The notes below the pieces were generated by a model. That model was given only the letters and a program-made list of their open reading frames with translations. It was not told the origin of the DNA and ran no database searches. From NCBI GenBank assembly GCA_016191225.1, contig JACPPC010000001.1, forward strand, positions 62,001 through 126,000: a DNA stretch of 64,000 nt, in the 5' to 3' direction. The stretch is from Gemmatimonadota bacterium (GTDB taxonomy: Bacteria > Gemmatimonadota > Gemmatimonadetes > Gemmatimonadales > Gemmatimonadaceae). A program made the position numbers and the translations under genes. This document shows, piece after piece, positions 36,324 through 45,541 of the stretch. Each line of letters opens with the position of its first letter. Position 1 is the stretch's first letter.

Positions 36324-37061
36324 CTACTGGCTCATCGGGTTGTTGCCGCCGGCCTGGGTGTTGAACTCGCGGGTGAAGCGCGAGCGGCCGAACTCGCCCG
36401 ACACGCCCTTGATGAGGTAGTCGATCATTTCCTTCGACGAGTACGTCATCTCGGCCGTGAGGTTGTCGATCTTGGTCTGGAAGTAGTTGTAGGCCCACAC
36501 CGCGGGGATCGCGACGAGGAGGCCGAAGGCGGTCGTGATGAGCGCCTCGGCGACGCCGGCGGCGATCGAGGCGATGCCGCCCGAGCCCGACTTGGCCATG
36601 CCCGTGAAGGCGTTCACGATGCCCATCGTCGTGCCCAGCAGGCCGACGAACGGCGCCGTGGCGCCCACGGTGGCGAGGACGCCGAGGCCGCGCTTGAGCT
36701 GCACGATCGTCATCAGCATTTCCCGCTCCACCGCCCGCTCCGCCGAGTTGATGTCGGCCACCGTCACCGAGCCGTCCTGGATCAGCGGGCGGATCTCGCC
36801 GAGCGCGCCGCCGAGCACCTTGGCGACGTGCGACTTCTTGTAGCCCTCGGCCAGGCGGATCGCCTCGGCGAGGTTGTCCTCCTCGAGGAACTGCGAGAAC
36901 TCCGGGGCGAACTTGAGGGTCTCGTTCTGCGCCTGCTTGAGGCCCCACCACTTCTGGAGCATCACGGTCAGCGAGTACACCGACATGATGGCCAGGACGA
37001 GCACGATGCCCTTGGCGAAGGCGCCCATCGAGTTGAACAAGTCGTAGAGCGAGAGATCCAT
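36324..37061 (-). CDS. exbB: ExbB/TolQ/MotA family proton channel protein
   Basis: 245 residues with three membrane helices: one near 15-35, and two near 135-160 and 175-200. The conserved ATVGATAPFVGLLGTTMGIVNAF block forms helix two with pore-lining Thr, and GVAEALITTAFGLLVAIPAVWAYNYF forms helix three. It forms the pentameric channel around ExbD. The ATG follows the tonB stop by about 38 bases. It lies in the order tonB-exbB-exbD-exbD-tonB-like. Confidence 0.95.
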   Translation of the reverse strand: MDLSLYDLFNSMGAFAKGIVLVLAIMSVYSLTVMLQKWWGLKQAQNETLKFAPEFSQFLEEDNLAEAIRLAEGYKKSHVAKVLGGALGEIRPLIQDGSVTVADINSAERAVEREMLMTIVQLKRGLGVLATVGATAPFVGLLGTTMGIVNAFTGMAKSGSGGIASIAAGVAEALITTAFGLLVAIPAVWAYNYFQTKIDNLTAEMTYSSKEMIDYLIKGVSGEFGRSRFTREFNTQAGGNNPMSQ

Positions 37062-37099
37062 TTGACGATGCCTCGAGGAGTGTGCGGAACGGGTGGGAG

Positions 37100-37804
37100 C
37101 TACTTGGAGATGTTGAAGACGTAGGGCTGCTGGACGAGCTGCTTCACGTGCCGGCCGCCGACCTCGGCGGGAATGAACCGCATGTTGGGCAGGGCATTGC
37201 GCACCGAGGAGGTGAACATGTCGTGGGTGCTCTTGAGCACCTTGAACGAGCTCATCTCGACGCGGCCGCTGGTGTCGACGACGAACTGGGCGAGGACCTC
37301 GCCCTCGACGCCCGCCGAGCGGAGGATCTCCGGGTAACGGGGCGTCGGGCTGCCGGGCGCCGGGACCACCGGCTTCTCGACCTGGAACTCGAAGAAGGGC
37401 TGGTTGGAGTCGATCGGTGGGCCGTTGCCGACGCCCTTGCCGGTGCCGCCGGCGACGCCCTTGCCGGTGAAGTCGGACTCGTCGGTCGCCTTCTTGGTGA
37501 GGTCGACGTCGGGGATGACGTCCGGGATCTCGACCGGCGCGGTGAGCACCTGGAAGCCCTTGGGCGGCGTGATCGCCGTGACGACCTTCTCCGGCGGCGG
37601 CTCGTCCTTGGGCTTCGGTTCCTCCTTGGGCGTGTTGTCGACGAACTTCACGTCCTCGACCTTCGCCCTGTCGTCGCTCTGCCCGGCGTTGAGCGTGGCG
37701 TACACCGCCCCCGACACGATCACCGCGTGGAGGACGATCGACGCGATCGACCCGCCGAGGCTCCGCTCCTTCTTCTTTCTGGTTTCGAGCAGGTTGTTGA
37801 ACAT
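37100..37804 (-). CDS. tonB: TonB energy transducer
   Basis: 234 residues. An N-terminal RKKKER basic stretch is followed by the single membrane helix (IASIVLHAVIVSGAVYATL). A Pro/Glu/Lys periplasmic spacer (KEEPKPKDEPPPEKVV) comes next, then a C-terminal domain with PRYPEILRSAGVEGEVLAQF and DTSGRVEMSSFKVLKST, matching the TonB_C fold. It begins the five-gene operon and probably powers the large TonB-dependent receptor in this window, by inference. The ATG is directly preceded by the terminator-rich gap after the histidine kinase gene. Confidence 0.94.
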   Translation of the reverse strand: MFNNLLETRKKKERSLGGSIASIVLHAVIVSGAVYATLNAGQSDDRAKVEDVKFVDNTPKEEPKPKDEPPPEKVVTAITPPKGFQVLTAPVEIPDVIPDVDLTKKATDESDFTGKGVAGGTGKGVGNGPPIDSNQPFFEFQVEKPVVPAPGSPTPRYPEILRSAGVEGEVLAQFVVDTSGRVEMSSFKVLKSTHDMFTSSVRNALPNMRFIPAEVGGRHVKQLVQQPYVFNISK

Positions 37805-37852
37805 CCCGACCGTAGCTCCGCAGGAAAATTGAGGGAACCGGCCCGCTTATTC

Positions 37853-37887
37853 GCGCCCAAAAGCTACGGGCGCCCGGTAACACCGGG
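37853..37887 (-). terminator. double hairpin between kinase gene and tonB
   Basis: GCGCCC (37853-37858)/GGGCGC (37868-37873), and overlapping it CCCGGT (37873-37878)/ACCGGG (37882-37887). They lie just after the histidine kinase stop on the minus strand and before tonB, separating two operons. Confidence 0.5.
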
Positions 37888-37921
37888 ATAGGTGCAAGAT
37901 TAAGAAACGATGAAGCGGGGG

Positions 37922-39457
37922 TTAGGATACGGCGACGTCGCTCAACTTCGGCGCGGCGGCGGACGGCGTTCCGTGCGCGGTCGCCGTGGCGTCGGCGGCG
38001 AAGGCCTGCAGCTCGGCCTCGGTGGCGAGCGGCAGGAGCACGGTGAAGGTGCTCCCGCGGCCGAGGCGCGAGGTGACGCTGAGGGTTCCGCCATGCGCCT
38101 GCGCGATCCACCTGCAGATGGCGAGACCGAGGCCGAATCCGCCGCGCTCGCTGGCCCGCGAGCGCACCCGGTCGGCGCGCCAGAACCGCTCGAAGACATA
38201 GGGCAGGTCGGCGGCGGAAATGCCGATCCCGGAGTCGCGCACGCTGATCGTGACCCCCTCGACGCGCCGCGAGAGGGCAAGTTCCACCGTGCCGCCGCGC
38301 GGCGTGTACTTGATCGCGTTGGTGATCAGGTTGAGGAGGAGCTGCCGGAGCCGCACGCGGTCGCCCATCACCGTGGCCTCCTCGAGCACCGGCATGCGCA
38401 CCTCGAGCCCGGCGTGCTCGCCGAGGATCACGGCGGTCTCGAGCACTTCGCGCACGAGGGGCTCGAGCGGCACCGGCTCGCGGTGCACCTCGAACCGCCC
38501 CTCGTCGGCGCGGGCGAGGGTCAGCAGCGAGTCCACGAGGTCGGCCATGCGCGTCGTTTCCTGCAGCGCCTCCTCGAGGGCGACGAGCTGGTCGGGACTC
38601 CCGTGCGCCGCGTGCATGGCGCGCTCGACGTCGGCGCGCATCACCGTGAGCGGCGTCTTGAGCTCGTGGCTCGCGTCGGCGGTGAAGCGGCGCAGGGCGC
38701 CGAAGCTCGTCTCGAGGCGCGAGATCATGGCGTTGAGCGTCGCGGCGAGGCGGTCCATCTCGTCGCCGCGCTCCTCGACCGGGAGGCGACGGTGGAGGGA
38801 GCGGCCGTCGGTGATCGCCTCCACCTCGTCGATCACGCGGTCAACCGGGCGCAGGGCGTTGCCGGCGATGCCCCACGCCAGCCAGATGCTCGCCCCGAGG
38901 AGGAGCGGGGTGATGCCGATCATGATCATCCACTGCTCGGCGGGGATCGTCGTCACCCGGCGGGTGCTCCCGCCGGCGACGACGCGCATCACGCGGCGGC
39001 TCGGGTCGGGCGACTCCTCGCGGGCGACGAGGATCAGCTGGTCCAGGCTCAGCGTGACCTTGAGGCTCGGCCGCAGCGGGCTGAGCAGGAGGGCCGTGCT
39101 GGAGAGGGTGGCGAGGTCGTCCGCGGAGAGCTGCCGCACCGCGAACGAGGCGTAGAGGATGCTCCCCGTCGAGTCGATCACGAGCAGGTAGTCGGGCACC
39201 CCCTCGAGGGCGATGCGGAGGGCGGGGTTCACGCGGCGGCTCCCGGGCTGCTCGCCCGGGACCGTGACCGGCTGGTTCTGGAGCTCGCTCTGCCGGATGG
39301 CGCGCACGGCGGCGTCGGCCTGCGCGGTGATCGCGCGCTGCAGCTCGGCGAACTGCCCCTCCTGCCGGGCGATGAAGAGCGCCACCGCGAACAGCGCGAC
39401 GGTGCCGAGGAGGGCGCCGGCGTAGGCGCTGGTGAGCCGGGCGCGGACGGAAGCCAC
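37922..39457 (-). CDS. membrane sensor histidine kinase (OmpR-partner type)
   Basis: 511 residues from GTG. Two membrane helices, near 8-28 and 160-180, border a periplasmic sensor region of about 130 residues. HAMP follows, then the phosphoacceptor block DASHELKTPLTVMRADVE with the autophosphorylated His. The ATPase domain has N box QLLLNLITNAIKYTPRG, G1 DSGIGISAADLPYVFERF and G2 GGFGLGLAICRWIAQAHGG. Signal unknown. It starts 12 bases after the response regulator gene, its likely partner, and ends the four-gene signalling operon. Confidence 0.95.
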   Translation of the reverse strand: MASVRARLTSAYAGALLGTVALFAVALFIARQEGQFAELQRAITAQADAAVRAIRQSELQNQPVTVPGEQPGSRRVNPALRIALEGVPDYLLVIDSTGSILYASFAVRQLSADDLATLSSTALLLSPLRPSLKVTLSLDQLILVAREESPDPSRRVMRVVAGGSTRRVTTIPAEQWMIMIGITPLLLGASIWLAWGIAGNALRPVDRVIDEVEAITDGRSLHRRLPVEERGDEMDRLAATLNAMISRLETSFGALRRFTADASHELKTPLTVMRADVERAMHAAHGSPDQLVALEEALQETTRMADLVDSLLTLARADEGRFEVHREPVPLEPLVREVLETAVILGEHAGLEVRMPVLEEATVMGDRVRLRQLLLNLITNAIKYTPRGGTVELALSRRVEGVTISVRDSGIGISAADLPYVFERFWRADRVRSRASERGGFGLGLAICRWIAQAHGGTLSVTSRLGRGSTFTVLLPLATEAELQAFAADATATAHGTPSAAAPKLSDVAVS

Positions 39458-39469
39458 CGGCGCCCCCGC

Positions 39470-40138
39470 TCAGCCCTTGATCACGTAGCCGACGCCGCGC
39501 ACCGTGCTGATGAGCTTGCGGGCGTGCTTCGCGTCGATCTTCTTGCGCAGGTGGTTGATCACGACGTCCACGATGTTGGTGCCGGGGTCGAAGTGATACC
39601 CCCACGCGTACTCCGTGATCAGGGTGCGGCTCATGACCCTGCCGGCGTGTCGCATCAGGTACTCGAGCACGGCGTACTCCTTGGGGGTCAGCTCGATCGC
39701 CTCGCCGGCGCGTCGGACGTCGCGGGTGTCGTGGTTGAGCTCGAGGTCGGCGACGCGGAGGACGGGGCTGGCGATGGCGCGGGGCCGGCGCGACAGCGCC
39801 TCGACGCGGGCGAGGAGTTCCTCGAAGGCGAACGGCTTGGTCACGTAGTCGTCGGCGCCGGCGCGCAGCGTCTGCACCTTGGCGTCGACCGCGTCCTGGG
39901 CGGTGAGCACCAGCACGGGGCTGGCGAAGCCGCGGGCCCGCAGCCCGTGCAGCACCTCGAGGCCGTTCTTGCCCGGCAGGCGCATGTCGAGGATCACGAG
40001 GTCGTACGGCTGCGAGGCCGCCAGCCGCTCGCCGGTCTCGCCGTCGGTGATCAGGTCCACGCCCCAGCGCTGCTCCTCGAGGCCGCGCTTGAGGAACTGG
40101 CCGACCGTCGGGTCGTCCTCGATGACGAGCACCTTCAT
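39470..40138 (-). CDS. OmpR/PhoB-type response regulator
   Basis: 222 residues. Receiver domain 1-118 with acidic pocket EDD (8-9), phosphoacceptor D51 in LVILDMRLPGKNGL and Lys101 in DYVTKPFAF. The C-terminal winged-helix DNA-binding domain contains ELTPKEYAVLEYLMRHAGRV and GTNIVDVVINHLRKKID. The ATG is clean. It is cotranscribed with the histidine kinase that follows and with the NtrC-like pair upstream, so four signalling genes share a run. Targets are unknown. Confidence 0.96.
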   Translation of the reverse strand: MKVLVIEDDPTVGQFLKRGLEEQRWGVDLITDGETGERLAASQPYDLVILDMRLPGKNGLEVLHGLRARGFASPVLVLTAQDAVDAKVQTLRAGADDYVTKPFAFEELLARVEALSRRPRAIASPVLRVADLELNHDTRDVRRAGEAIELTPKEYAVLEYLMRHAGRVMSRTLITEYAWGYHFDPGTNIVDVVINHLRKKIDAKHARKLISTVRGVGYVIKG

Positions 40139-40157
40139 GGCGTGGGGCGGCGCGGCG

Positions 40158-41510
40158 TCACGGGGTGAGCACCCCGGCCCGCGGGCGCTGCAGCCCGTAC
40201 TCGCGGATCTTGCGGTAGAGCGTCTTGGCGGAGATGCCGAGCACCTCCGCGGCCTTGCCCTGGTGCCAGTGAAGGTGCTCCAGCACGCGCTCGATGTGGC
40301 GGCGCTCGAGGCTCTCCATGGAGATCAACTCGGGGCCGGCCGGCGCAACCGCCGACGCCCCCCCGAGCGCCAGGTCGTGTGCCTGGATCGACCCGCCGGC
40401 GGCGATCAGCACCGCCCGTTCGAGCACCGCCCGCATCTCGTGCACGTTGCCCGGCCAGTCGTAGCGCTCGAGCGCGTCGCGCGCCGCCTCGGTGAGGCGC
40501 GGGCCGGCGGGGCCGCCGAACTCCTTCACGAACGCCTCGGCGAGGGGACGAACGTCGACGCGCCGCTCGCGAAGCGGCGGAAGCGCGATCGTCGTGCCGG
40601 AGAGCCGGAAGGCGAGCTCCTGTCGCATCACCTTCGCTTCCACCGCGTCGGCAAGGGAGGCGCTGGTCGCGGCCACCACGCGCACGTTGCCGTGCACCGG
40701 CTGCGCCCCGCCCGCCCGGGTGAAGACGCCGTCGTCGAGCAGGCGCAGCAGGCGCTGCTGGGCGCGGGCATCGAGCCTGTCGACGTCGGCGAGGTACAGG
40801 GTGCCGCCCCCGGCCATCTCGACGAGCCCGGGACGTCGCTCGCCGCCCTCACCCTTGTCGCGGCCGAACAGCTCGGCGTCGTGGTGCCCGGGACGGAGGG
40901 CCCCGCAGTGCACGTCGGCGAGCGAGCCCTCGCGCCCGCTCAGCCGGTGCAGGGCGTGGGCGACCAGCGACTTGCCGGTGCCGGGCTCGCCGGTGACGAG
41001 CACGGGGGCGTCGCCTTGCGCGAGCTTCTCGACCGACAGGAGCACCGCCGCGAGGGGGGCGTAGCGGGTGCGGAACTCGGCGAGGCCGTCGGTGCGGGTG
41101 AGCCGCGAGAGGAGGAGCTGGTTCTCGCGGAGGAGTTCCTTCTTCTCCCAGGCCCGCCGCACGAGGGCCTCGATCTCGGCCATCCGGTACGGCTTGGCGA
41201 GGTAGTCGTAGGCGCCGAGCTTGATCGCGCTGATCGCCGTGTCGACGGTGCCGTTGCCGGTGATGATGATGACCTCGGCGGGGGCGGGCTCGTCGCGCAC
41301 CTGCTTGAGGACCGCGAGGCCGTCCATCTCCGGCATCACGATGTCGAGCAGGGCGACGTCGAACGGTTCGGCGCGCAGGCGCTCGAGGGCAGCCCGCCCG
41401 TCGGTGACGAGGGTGACGAGGCACCCCCGCCCAGAGAGAAAGGTCTCGAGGAGCGCGCCGAGGTGGGGCTCGTCCTCGGCGATCAGGACCTTGACGCGGT
41501 GCTCCCTCAC
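40158..41510 (-). CDS. NtrC-like response regulator with degenerate sigma-54 motif
   Basis: 450 residues from a GTG that overlaps the kinase stop (GTGA). Receiver domain with D56 in VALLDIVMPEMDGL. AAA+ domain with Walker A GEPGTGKS (174-181), Walker B-like GGTLYLADVD (235-244) and PPLRERRVDVRPLAEAFV. The GAFTGA sigma-54-contact loop is absent: at 213-228 the sequence is ELFGRDKGEGGERRPG. A Fis-type helix-turn-helix ends the protein (GKAAEVLGISAKTLYRKIR). It resembles proteins that regulate without contacting sigma-54, for example sigma-70-type activators. Function is unproven. Confidence 0.92.
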   Translation of the reverse strand: MREHRVKVLIAEDEPHLGALLETFLSGRGCLVTLVTDGRAALERLRAEPFDVALLDIVMPEMDGLAVLKQVRDEPAPAEVIIITGNGTVDTAISAIKLGAYDYLAKPYRMAEIEALVRRAWEKKELLRENQLLLSRLTRTDGLAEFRTRYAPLAAVLLSVEKLAQGDAPVLVTGEPGTGKSLVAHALHRLSGREGSLADVHCGALRPGHHDAELFGRDKGEGGERRPGLVEMAGGGTLYLADVDRLDARAQQRLLRLLDDGVFTRAGGAQPVHGNVRVVAATSASLADAVEAKVMRQELAFRLSGTTIALPPLRERRVDVRPLAEAFVKEFGGPAGPRLTEAARDALERYDWPGNVHEMRAVLERAVLIAAGGSIQAHDLALGGASAVAPAGPELISMESLERRHIERVLEHLHWHQGKAAEVLGISAKTLYRKIREYGLQRPRAGVLTP

Positions 41511-43096
41511 TGCCCCTCCGAGCCCGGCAGGATCACGCGGAAGGTGCTCCCCTTCCCCGGCACCGAGTCGACCTCGATGCGCCCGCCGTGGTCGGAGACG
41601 ATGCCGTAGCAGATCGAGAGGCCGAGCCCGGTGCCGCGGCCGGGGGCCTTGGTCGTATAGAAGGGCTCGAAGATCTTCCCCTGCTCGCCGCGGGGAATTC
41701 CCTGCCCGTCGTCGATCACCTCGGCGAGCACCGCCTCGCTGGCCGAGCGGCCGGGGCGGGTGCGGATGATGATGGTGCCGCTGTCGCCGATGGCGTCGAG
41801 GGCGTTGAGGAGGAGGGCCATGAACACCTGCACCAGCTGCTCCGCCGACGCGTAGACGAGGGTCTGCAGGTCGGGGTCGAGGTGCGTGTGCACGTGGACC
41901 TTCTTGAAGCGCACGTGGTGCTTGAGCAGGAAGAGGGTCTTCTCGACGACCTGGTTGATGTGCACCAGCTCCTTGGTCACCGGCTTCGGCCGCGAGAAGT
42001 CGAGGAGGCCGTCGACGATGCGCTTGCAGCGGTGGACCTCGTTGTCCACGATCGTGAGGAGCTCGTTGTAGTCGCCCTTGAGCGTGATCCCCTGCGACTC
42101 GAGGTCCTCGAGCTTGAGCTGCAGCGACTCGGCGCAGGCGGCGATCGTCGCCAGCGGGTTGTTGATCTCGTGCATCACGCCGGCCGAGAGCTGGCCGAGC
42201 GCGGCGAGCTTCTCGGCCTCGGAGAAGCGCCCCTCGGCCTCCTTCCAGTCGGTCACGTCCTCGCCGATGGTGATCACGTGGGTGACGCCGGCGTCGGAGA
42301 GGCGCATGGGGATCTTGGTGATCCGGTAGGTGCGCAGGTCGCCGGTGGCGAACGACTCCATCTGGAACTGCTGGATGCGCCCCGTGCGGAAGACCTCCTC
42401 GAACTCGCGGCGCAGCATCTCGGCCGGCTGGCGGTGCAGGATCTCGAAGATCGTGCGGCCGATCGCCTCCTCGCGGTTCACGCCCTGCATCCCGGTCTCG
42501 CGCTTCCGGTTCCACGCCTGGATCCGGAAGTCGCGGTCGATCACATAGAGGCCGACGGGGAGCGAGTCGATGATCTTCTCGGTGAAGCGCCGCTCGTCGG
42601 TGACCTGCGTGGTGCGGATCGCGACCTCCTCCTCGAGCTGGTGCGAGTGCTCGGAGTGCGCGAGCACCGGCGCCAGCACGTTCGCGACGCCGGCCACGAG
42701 GTCCTGCTCGGCGGGCGCGAGGGGGCGGATGGTGCGCACCGCGAGGGCGCCGACGCGGTGGTCGCCGGCGGTGAGGCGGACGATGAGGGCGCCGTCGGCA
42801 GCGGGGGCCGATCCGCGCGCATCGATCGCGGCCTCGACGTCCTCGACGCCGATCGTGAGGTCGCCGAGCCCCCAGGTGCGGATCAGCCCCGCCGGGGTGA
42901 CGAGCCAGATGCCACACTCCTCGGCGTGGAGCCCCCCTCGCAGCAGCGCGAGGACATCCATGACGGCGTCTTCAGGAGTCGGCGCGGCGGCAACGCGCGC
43001 GGCGATTCCAACCAGCGTGCGAAAACCCGAGTCGATGCTGGTCGGAATGACCGCCGGCGGCGTCGCTGGAGCGGTACTGGACACGCGAGGCTCCAC
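41507..43096 (-). CDS. cytoplasmic GAF-PAS sensor histidine kinase (NtrB-like)
   Basis: 529 residues with no membrane segment. A GAF-like domain (about 25-150) is followed by a short coiled coil, a PAS domain (about 170-285, SLPVGLYVIDRDFRIQAWNR), and the kinase core: MHEINNPLATIAACAE with the phosphorylated His, N box FMALLLNALDAIGDSG, G1 VIDDGQGIPRGEQG and G2 GTGLGLSICYGIVSDHGG. No transmembrane part means an internal signal, for example redox, ligand or gas; which is unknown. It is coupled to the NtrC-like regulator by the GTGA overlap and is first in its operon. Confidence 0.94.
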   Translation of the reverse strand: MEPRVSSTAPATPPAVIPTSIDSGFRTLVGIAARVAAAPTPEDAVMDVLALLRGGLHAEECGIWLVTPAGLIRTWGLGDLTIGVEDVEAAIDARGSAPAADGALIVRLTAGDHRVGALAVRTIRPLAPAEQDLVAGVANVLAPVLAHSEHSHQLEEEVAIRTTQVTDERRFTEKIIDSLPVGLYVIDRDFRIQAWNRKRETGMQGVNREEAIGRTIFEILHRQPAEMLRREFEEVFRTGRIQQFQMESFATGDLRTYRITKIPMRLSDAGVTHVITIGEDVTDWKEAEGRFSEAEKLAALGQLSAGVMHEINNPLATIAACAESLQLKLEDLESQGITLKGDYNELLTIVDNEVHRCKRIVDGLLDFSRPKPVTKELVHINQVVEKTLFLLKHHVRFKKVHVHTHLDPDLQTLVYASAEQLVQVFMALLLNALDAIGDSGTIIIRTRPGRSASEAVLAEVIDDGQGIPRGEQGKIFEPFYTTKAPGRGTGLGLSICYGIVSDHGGRIEVDSVPGKGSTFRVILPGSEGQ

Positions 43097-43899
43097 TTCG
43101 AGTCGTGAGGGACAATCTTGACCATGAAGCTACGGCGACGGGACGGACCGGACAAGATGACCGAGCGCGGGCCGGCGATTTCCGTCGTCGAATGTCCAGC
43201 ACGCGATACACCGCGTGCGGCCGCCAACCATTGCTCGATGGCGCGAGTGACGATGCTCGGCAGGGACACACCGCGATTCGTGCCGCTCTTCGCGCCCAGC
43301 CGCGTGCGCCACAACGAGCGTCCAGTCCGCGTGGGTGAATCCGGACGCCCTTCCGGTCATCCTTTCAGGACACCGGGGACTGGCGGTGGTGGTGGCGCGC
43401 GACGAGCCCTGGCGACGTCGCGGCGAGGACCTGCCGGCGCGGGGCATCACGACGCGAGGCGGCGCCGGAGTGCCGTCGTGCGCGCTCGTTCCGGCGATGC
43501 GGGAGCGGCCGGAGACCGTCGCCGCGCGGGCGAGCGATGCCGGCTTTTCGGGGGGGGGGGGGGCGCCGCGCTGCGCTCCCGCCGCGATGCGCTCGCGAGG
43601 CGCGAGCCGATTGCCCCGCCGCTCCACAGTCACGGCGACGATCGGTCCCGCTGACTCCTTGTTTTGCCGTCGGCGGGGGTAACGGAGCGAAGGGAGGAGC
43701 AGCGCCTGCAACGGCATGGAGCCACGCCCCGAGGATCCACAAGCCGTGACGCCGCTGCCGGTCTGACAAGGGGCCGGTCACGCCGACAGGCGCGGCCGGC
43801 CAGGATGGCCCGGCCGGCCGGGCACCGGGGATGCCATTGGATGGGGCCGCAGGTTCACCACTTCATGCGACCGGCCCCGGGCCGGAGGAGGATACGACG
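43097..43899. other. 803-bp gap with a G14 run, no gene recognised
   Basis: Open frames exist on both strands, but none has a plausible protein. A run of 14 G occupies 43550-43563. It must contain the promoters of the divergent kinase operon and Hsp20 gene. No heat-shock operator such as CIRCE was seen. The Hsp20 start is preceded by GGAGGAGGATACGACG. Confidence 0.5.
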
Positions 43900-44346
43900 A
43901 TGACGTACCGTGGCATCATGACGGCGCCGGCGACGGGCCTGCGCCGCGAGATCGACCGGATGTTCGACGACGTGTTCAACGGGAGGGCCTCGGGCGGCTG
44001 GGCCCCACCGGTGGACATTCGCGAGACGAGGGAGTCGCTGGTGTTCGAGGCCGACCTCCCCGGACTGACGGCGGATGACATCGAGGTCCAGACGGAGCAC
44101 GACCTGCTCACGATCCGCGGGCAGCGGGCCCAGCTCAAGGAGACGCCGGCCGAGGCGCGGGTGCACGTGGTGGAGCGGGTGTTCGGGCGCTTCAGCCGCA
44201 CTTTCCAGTTGCCGCAGGGCTACGACGTGGCGAAGGTCGAGGCGGCGGTGACGAACGGCGTGCTGACGATCAAGGTGCCGAAGGCGGCGCACGCGCAGCC
44301 GCGCACCATTCCGGTGAAGGGGGCGAACGTCGTGCAGTCGGCTTGA
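43900..44346 (+). CDS. Hsp20 family small heat-shock protein
   Basis: ATP-independent chaperone that holds unfolding proteins. 148 residues. The alpha-crystallin domain spans about 40-135: PPVDIRETRESLVFEADLPG, the conserved LTIRGQR strand, VERVFGRFSRTFQLP, and the hallmark AAVTNGVLTIKVPKA. The short basic N-terminus contains REIDRMFDDVF. GGAGGAGG nine bases before the ATG decides the start. It is a single gene with a long untranslated gap upstream, consistent with its own stress promoter, which was not identified. Confidence 0.95.
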   Translation: MTYRGIMTAPATGLRREIDRMFDDVFNGRASGGWAPPVDIRETRESLVFEADLPGLTADDIEVQTEHDLLTIRGQRAQLKETPAEARVHVVERVFGRFSRTFQLPQGYDVAKVEAAVTNGVLTIKVPKAAHAQPRTIPVKGANVVQSA

Positions 44347-44438
44347 CCCCGGCCGCGGTCGCGGGGTAGCTATGTCGGGCGGCGTTCCGCCGGCGGCGTC
44401 GCCGCCGGGGAGCGCCGCCCCTCCCCGACCTCCCCAAC

Positions 44439-45323
44439 GTGAACCGCAGACGATTCGTGCAGGTGGGCGCGGGCGCCATGGCGGGATCGGCGATTTCCAC
44501 CGGGCTTTACGCGTGGCGCATGGAGCCGCGATGGATCGAGCGCACGGAGCACATGATGGCGATCGCCGGGCTCCCGCCGGCGCTGCATGGCGCGATCCTC
44601 GTGCAGCTCTCCGACCTGCACCTCGGCCCGAACGTGGAGGAGGAGTACATCCGGCACGTGTTCCGTGTGGTGGACGGGATGCGCCCCGACCTCGTGGCGG
44701 TGACGGGCGACTGGGTGACGTGGCGCGGGGGCGAGCAGTTGCGGATGCTGCGGCGGGTGCTGATGGACCTGCCGCGCGCCCGGTTCGGGGTGGTCGGCAT
44801 CCTCGGCAACCACGACTGGGGCGTGGGCTGGCGCGAGTCGCATGTGGCCGACGCGGTGGCGCGCGAGGCCGAGATCGCGGGCGTCGCGATGCTGCGCAAC
44901 ACGGCGATCGACATTCGCGGCCTGGCGATCGCGGGGACGGACGACCTGTGGGCGCGTCACTGCTCGCCGCAGCGGCTCGTGGCGGACGGGGCGTTGCGCG
45001 GTCCGTCGCTGGTGCTGTGCCACAATCCCGATGCCCTCGACCAGGCGGGGTGGGGCGACTTCAAGGGATGGACGCTGAGCGGCCACACCCACGGCGGCCA
45101 GGTGCACGCGCCGTTCCTGCCGCCGCCCCTGCTGCCGGTGAAGAACCGCCGCTACACGCAGGGGCCGATCGCGGTCGGTGACGGCCGGCGCGTGTACATC
45201 AGCCGCGGGATCGGGCACACCCTCCGGGTTCGCTTCCTGGTGCGGCCCGAGATCACCGTGCACCGGCTCGTCCCGGGCGACGATATGCGGCCGGTGGCTG
45301 ACGGGCGGGCGCGACGCGCGTGA
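44439..45323 (+). CDS. exported metallophosphoesterase (YaeI-like)
   Basis: 294 residues from GTG. The N-terminus NRRRFVQVGAGAMAG has a twin-Arg-like motif and a hydrophobic core, so export or membrane anchoring by Tat is likely. Calcineurin-type motifs: SDLHLG (D59, H61), VTGDWV (D91), GILGNHDWG (N124, H125), LCHNPD and LSGHTHGGQVHAPF. This set matches the YaeI/MPE group, some of which are phosphodiesterases or lipid phosphatases; substrate is not known. It follows the Hsp20 gene after 92 bases and converges on the Gly-rich secreted protein gene. Confidence 0.92.
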   Translation: MNRRRFVQVGAGAMAGSAISTGLYAWRMEPRWIERTEHMMAIAGLPPALHGAILVQLSDLHLGPNVEEEYIRHVFRVVDGMRPDLVAVTGDWVTWRGGEQLRMLRRVLMDLPRARFGVVGILGNHDWGVGWRESHVADAVAREAEIAGVAMLRNTAIDIRGLAIAGTDDLWARHCSPQRLVADGALRGPSLVLCHNPDALDQAGWGDFKGWTLSGHTHGGQVHAPFLPPPLLPVKNRRYTQGPIAVGDGRRVYISRGIGHTLRVRFLVRPEITVHRLVPGDDMRPVADGRARRA

Positions 45324-45487
45324 CGCGTCCCTGCTGCGGGCTGCGGACGACGTAGGACGCCCGCGACGTGGAGTACGACGAGACGACCCGGCACGCCCTC
45401 GCGCAGGGCGCCCTGTGGCCGCCCCGGCCCGCCGACCCCGGCTTCCCCTCGCACGGCGGTGCCCGCCGGTTCGCGCCCCCGACGCGA

Positions 45488-45519
45488 CAACGGCGGCCGC
45501 GTGGTCGCGACCGCCGTTG
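45488..45519. terminator. hairpin between convergent genes
   Basis: CAACGGCGGCCGCG (45488-45501) pairs with CGCGACCGCCGTTG (45506-45519) with one mismatch and loop TGGT. It can terminate the metallophosphoesterase transcript and the opposite-strand one. Confidence 0.6.
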
Positions 45520-45541
45520 CCGTGCGCCGCACGTTCGTGCG

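Noticed and set aside
43118..43717. Overlapping open frames in the 43.1-43.9 kb gap
   Set aside because: Neither strand gives a plausible protein, domains or ribosome site.
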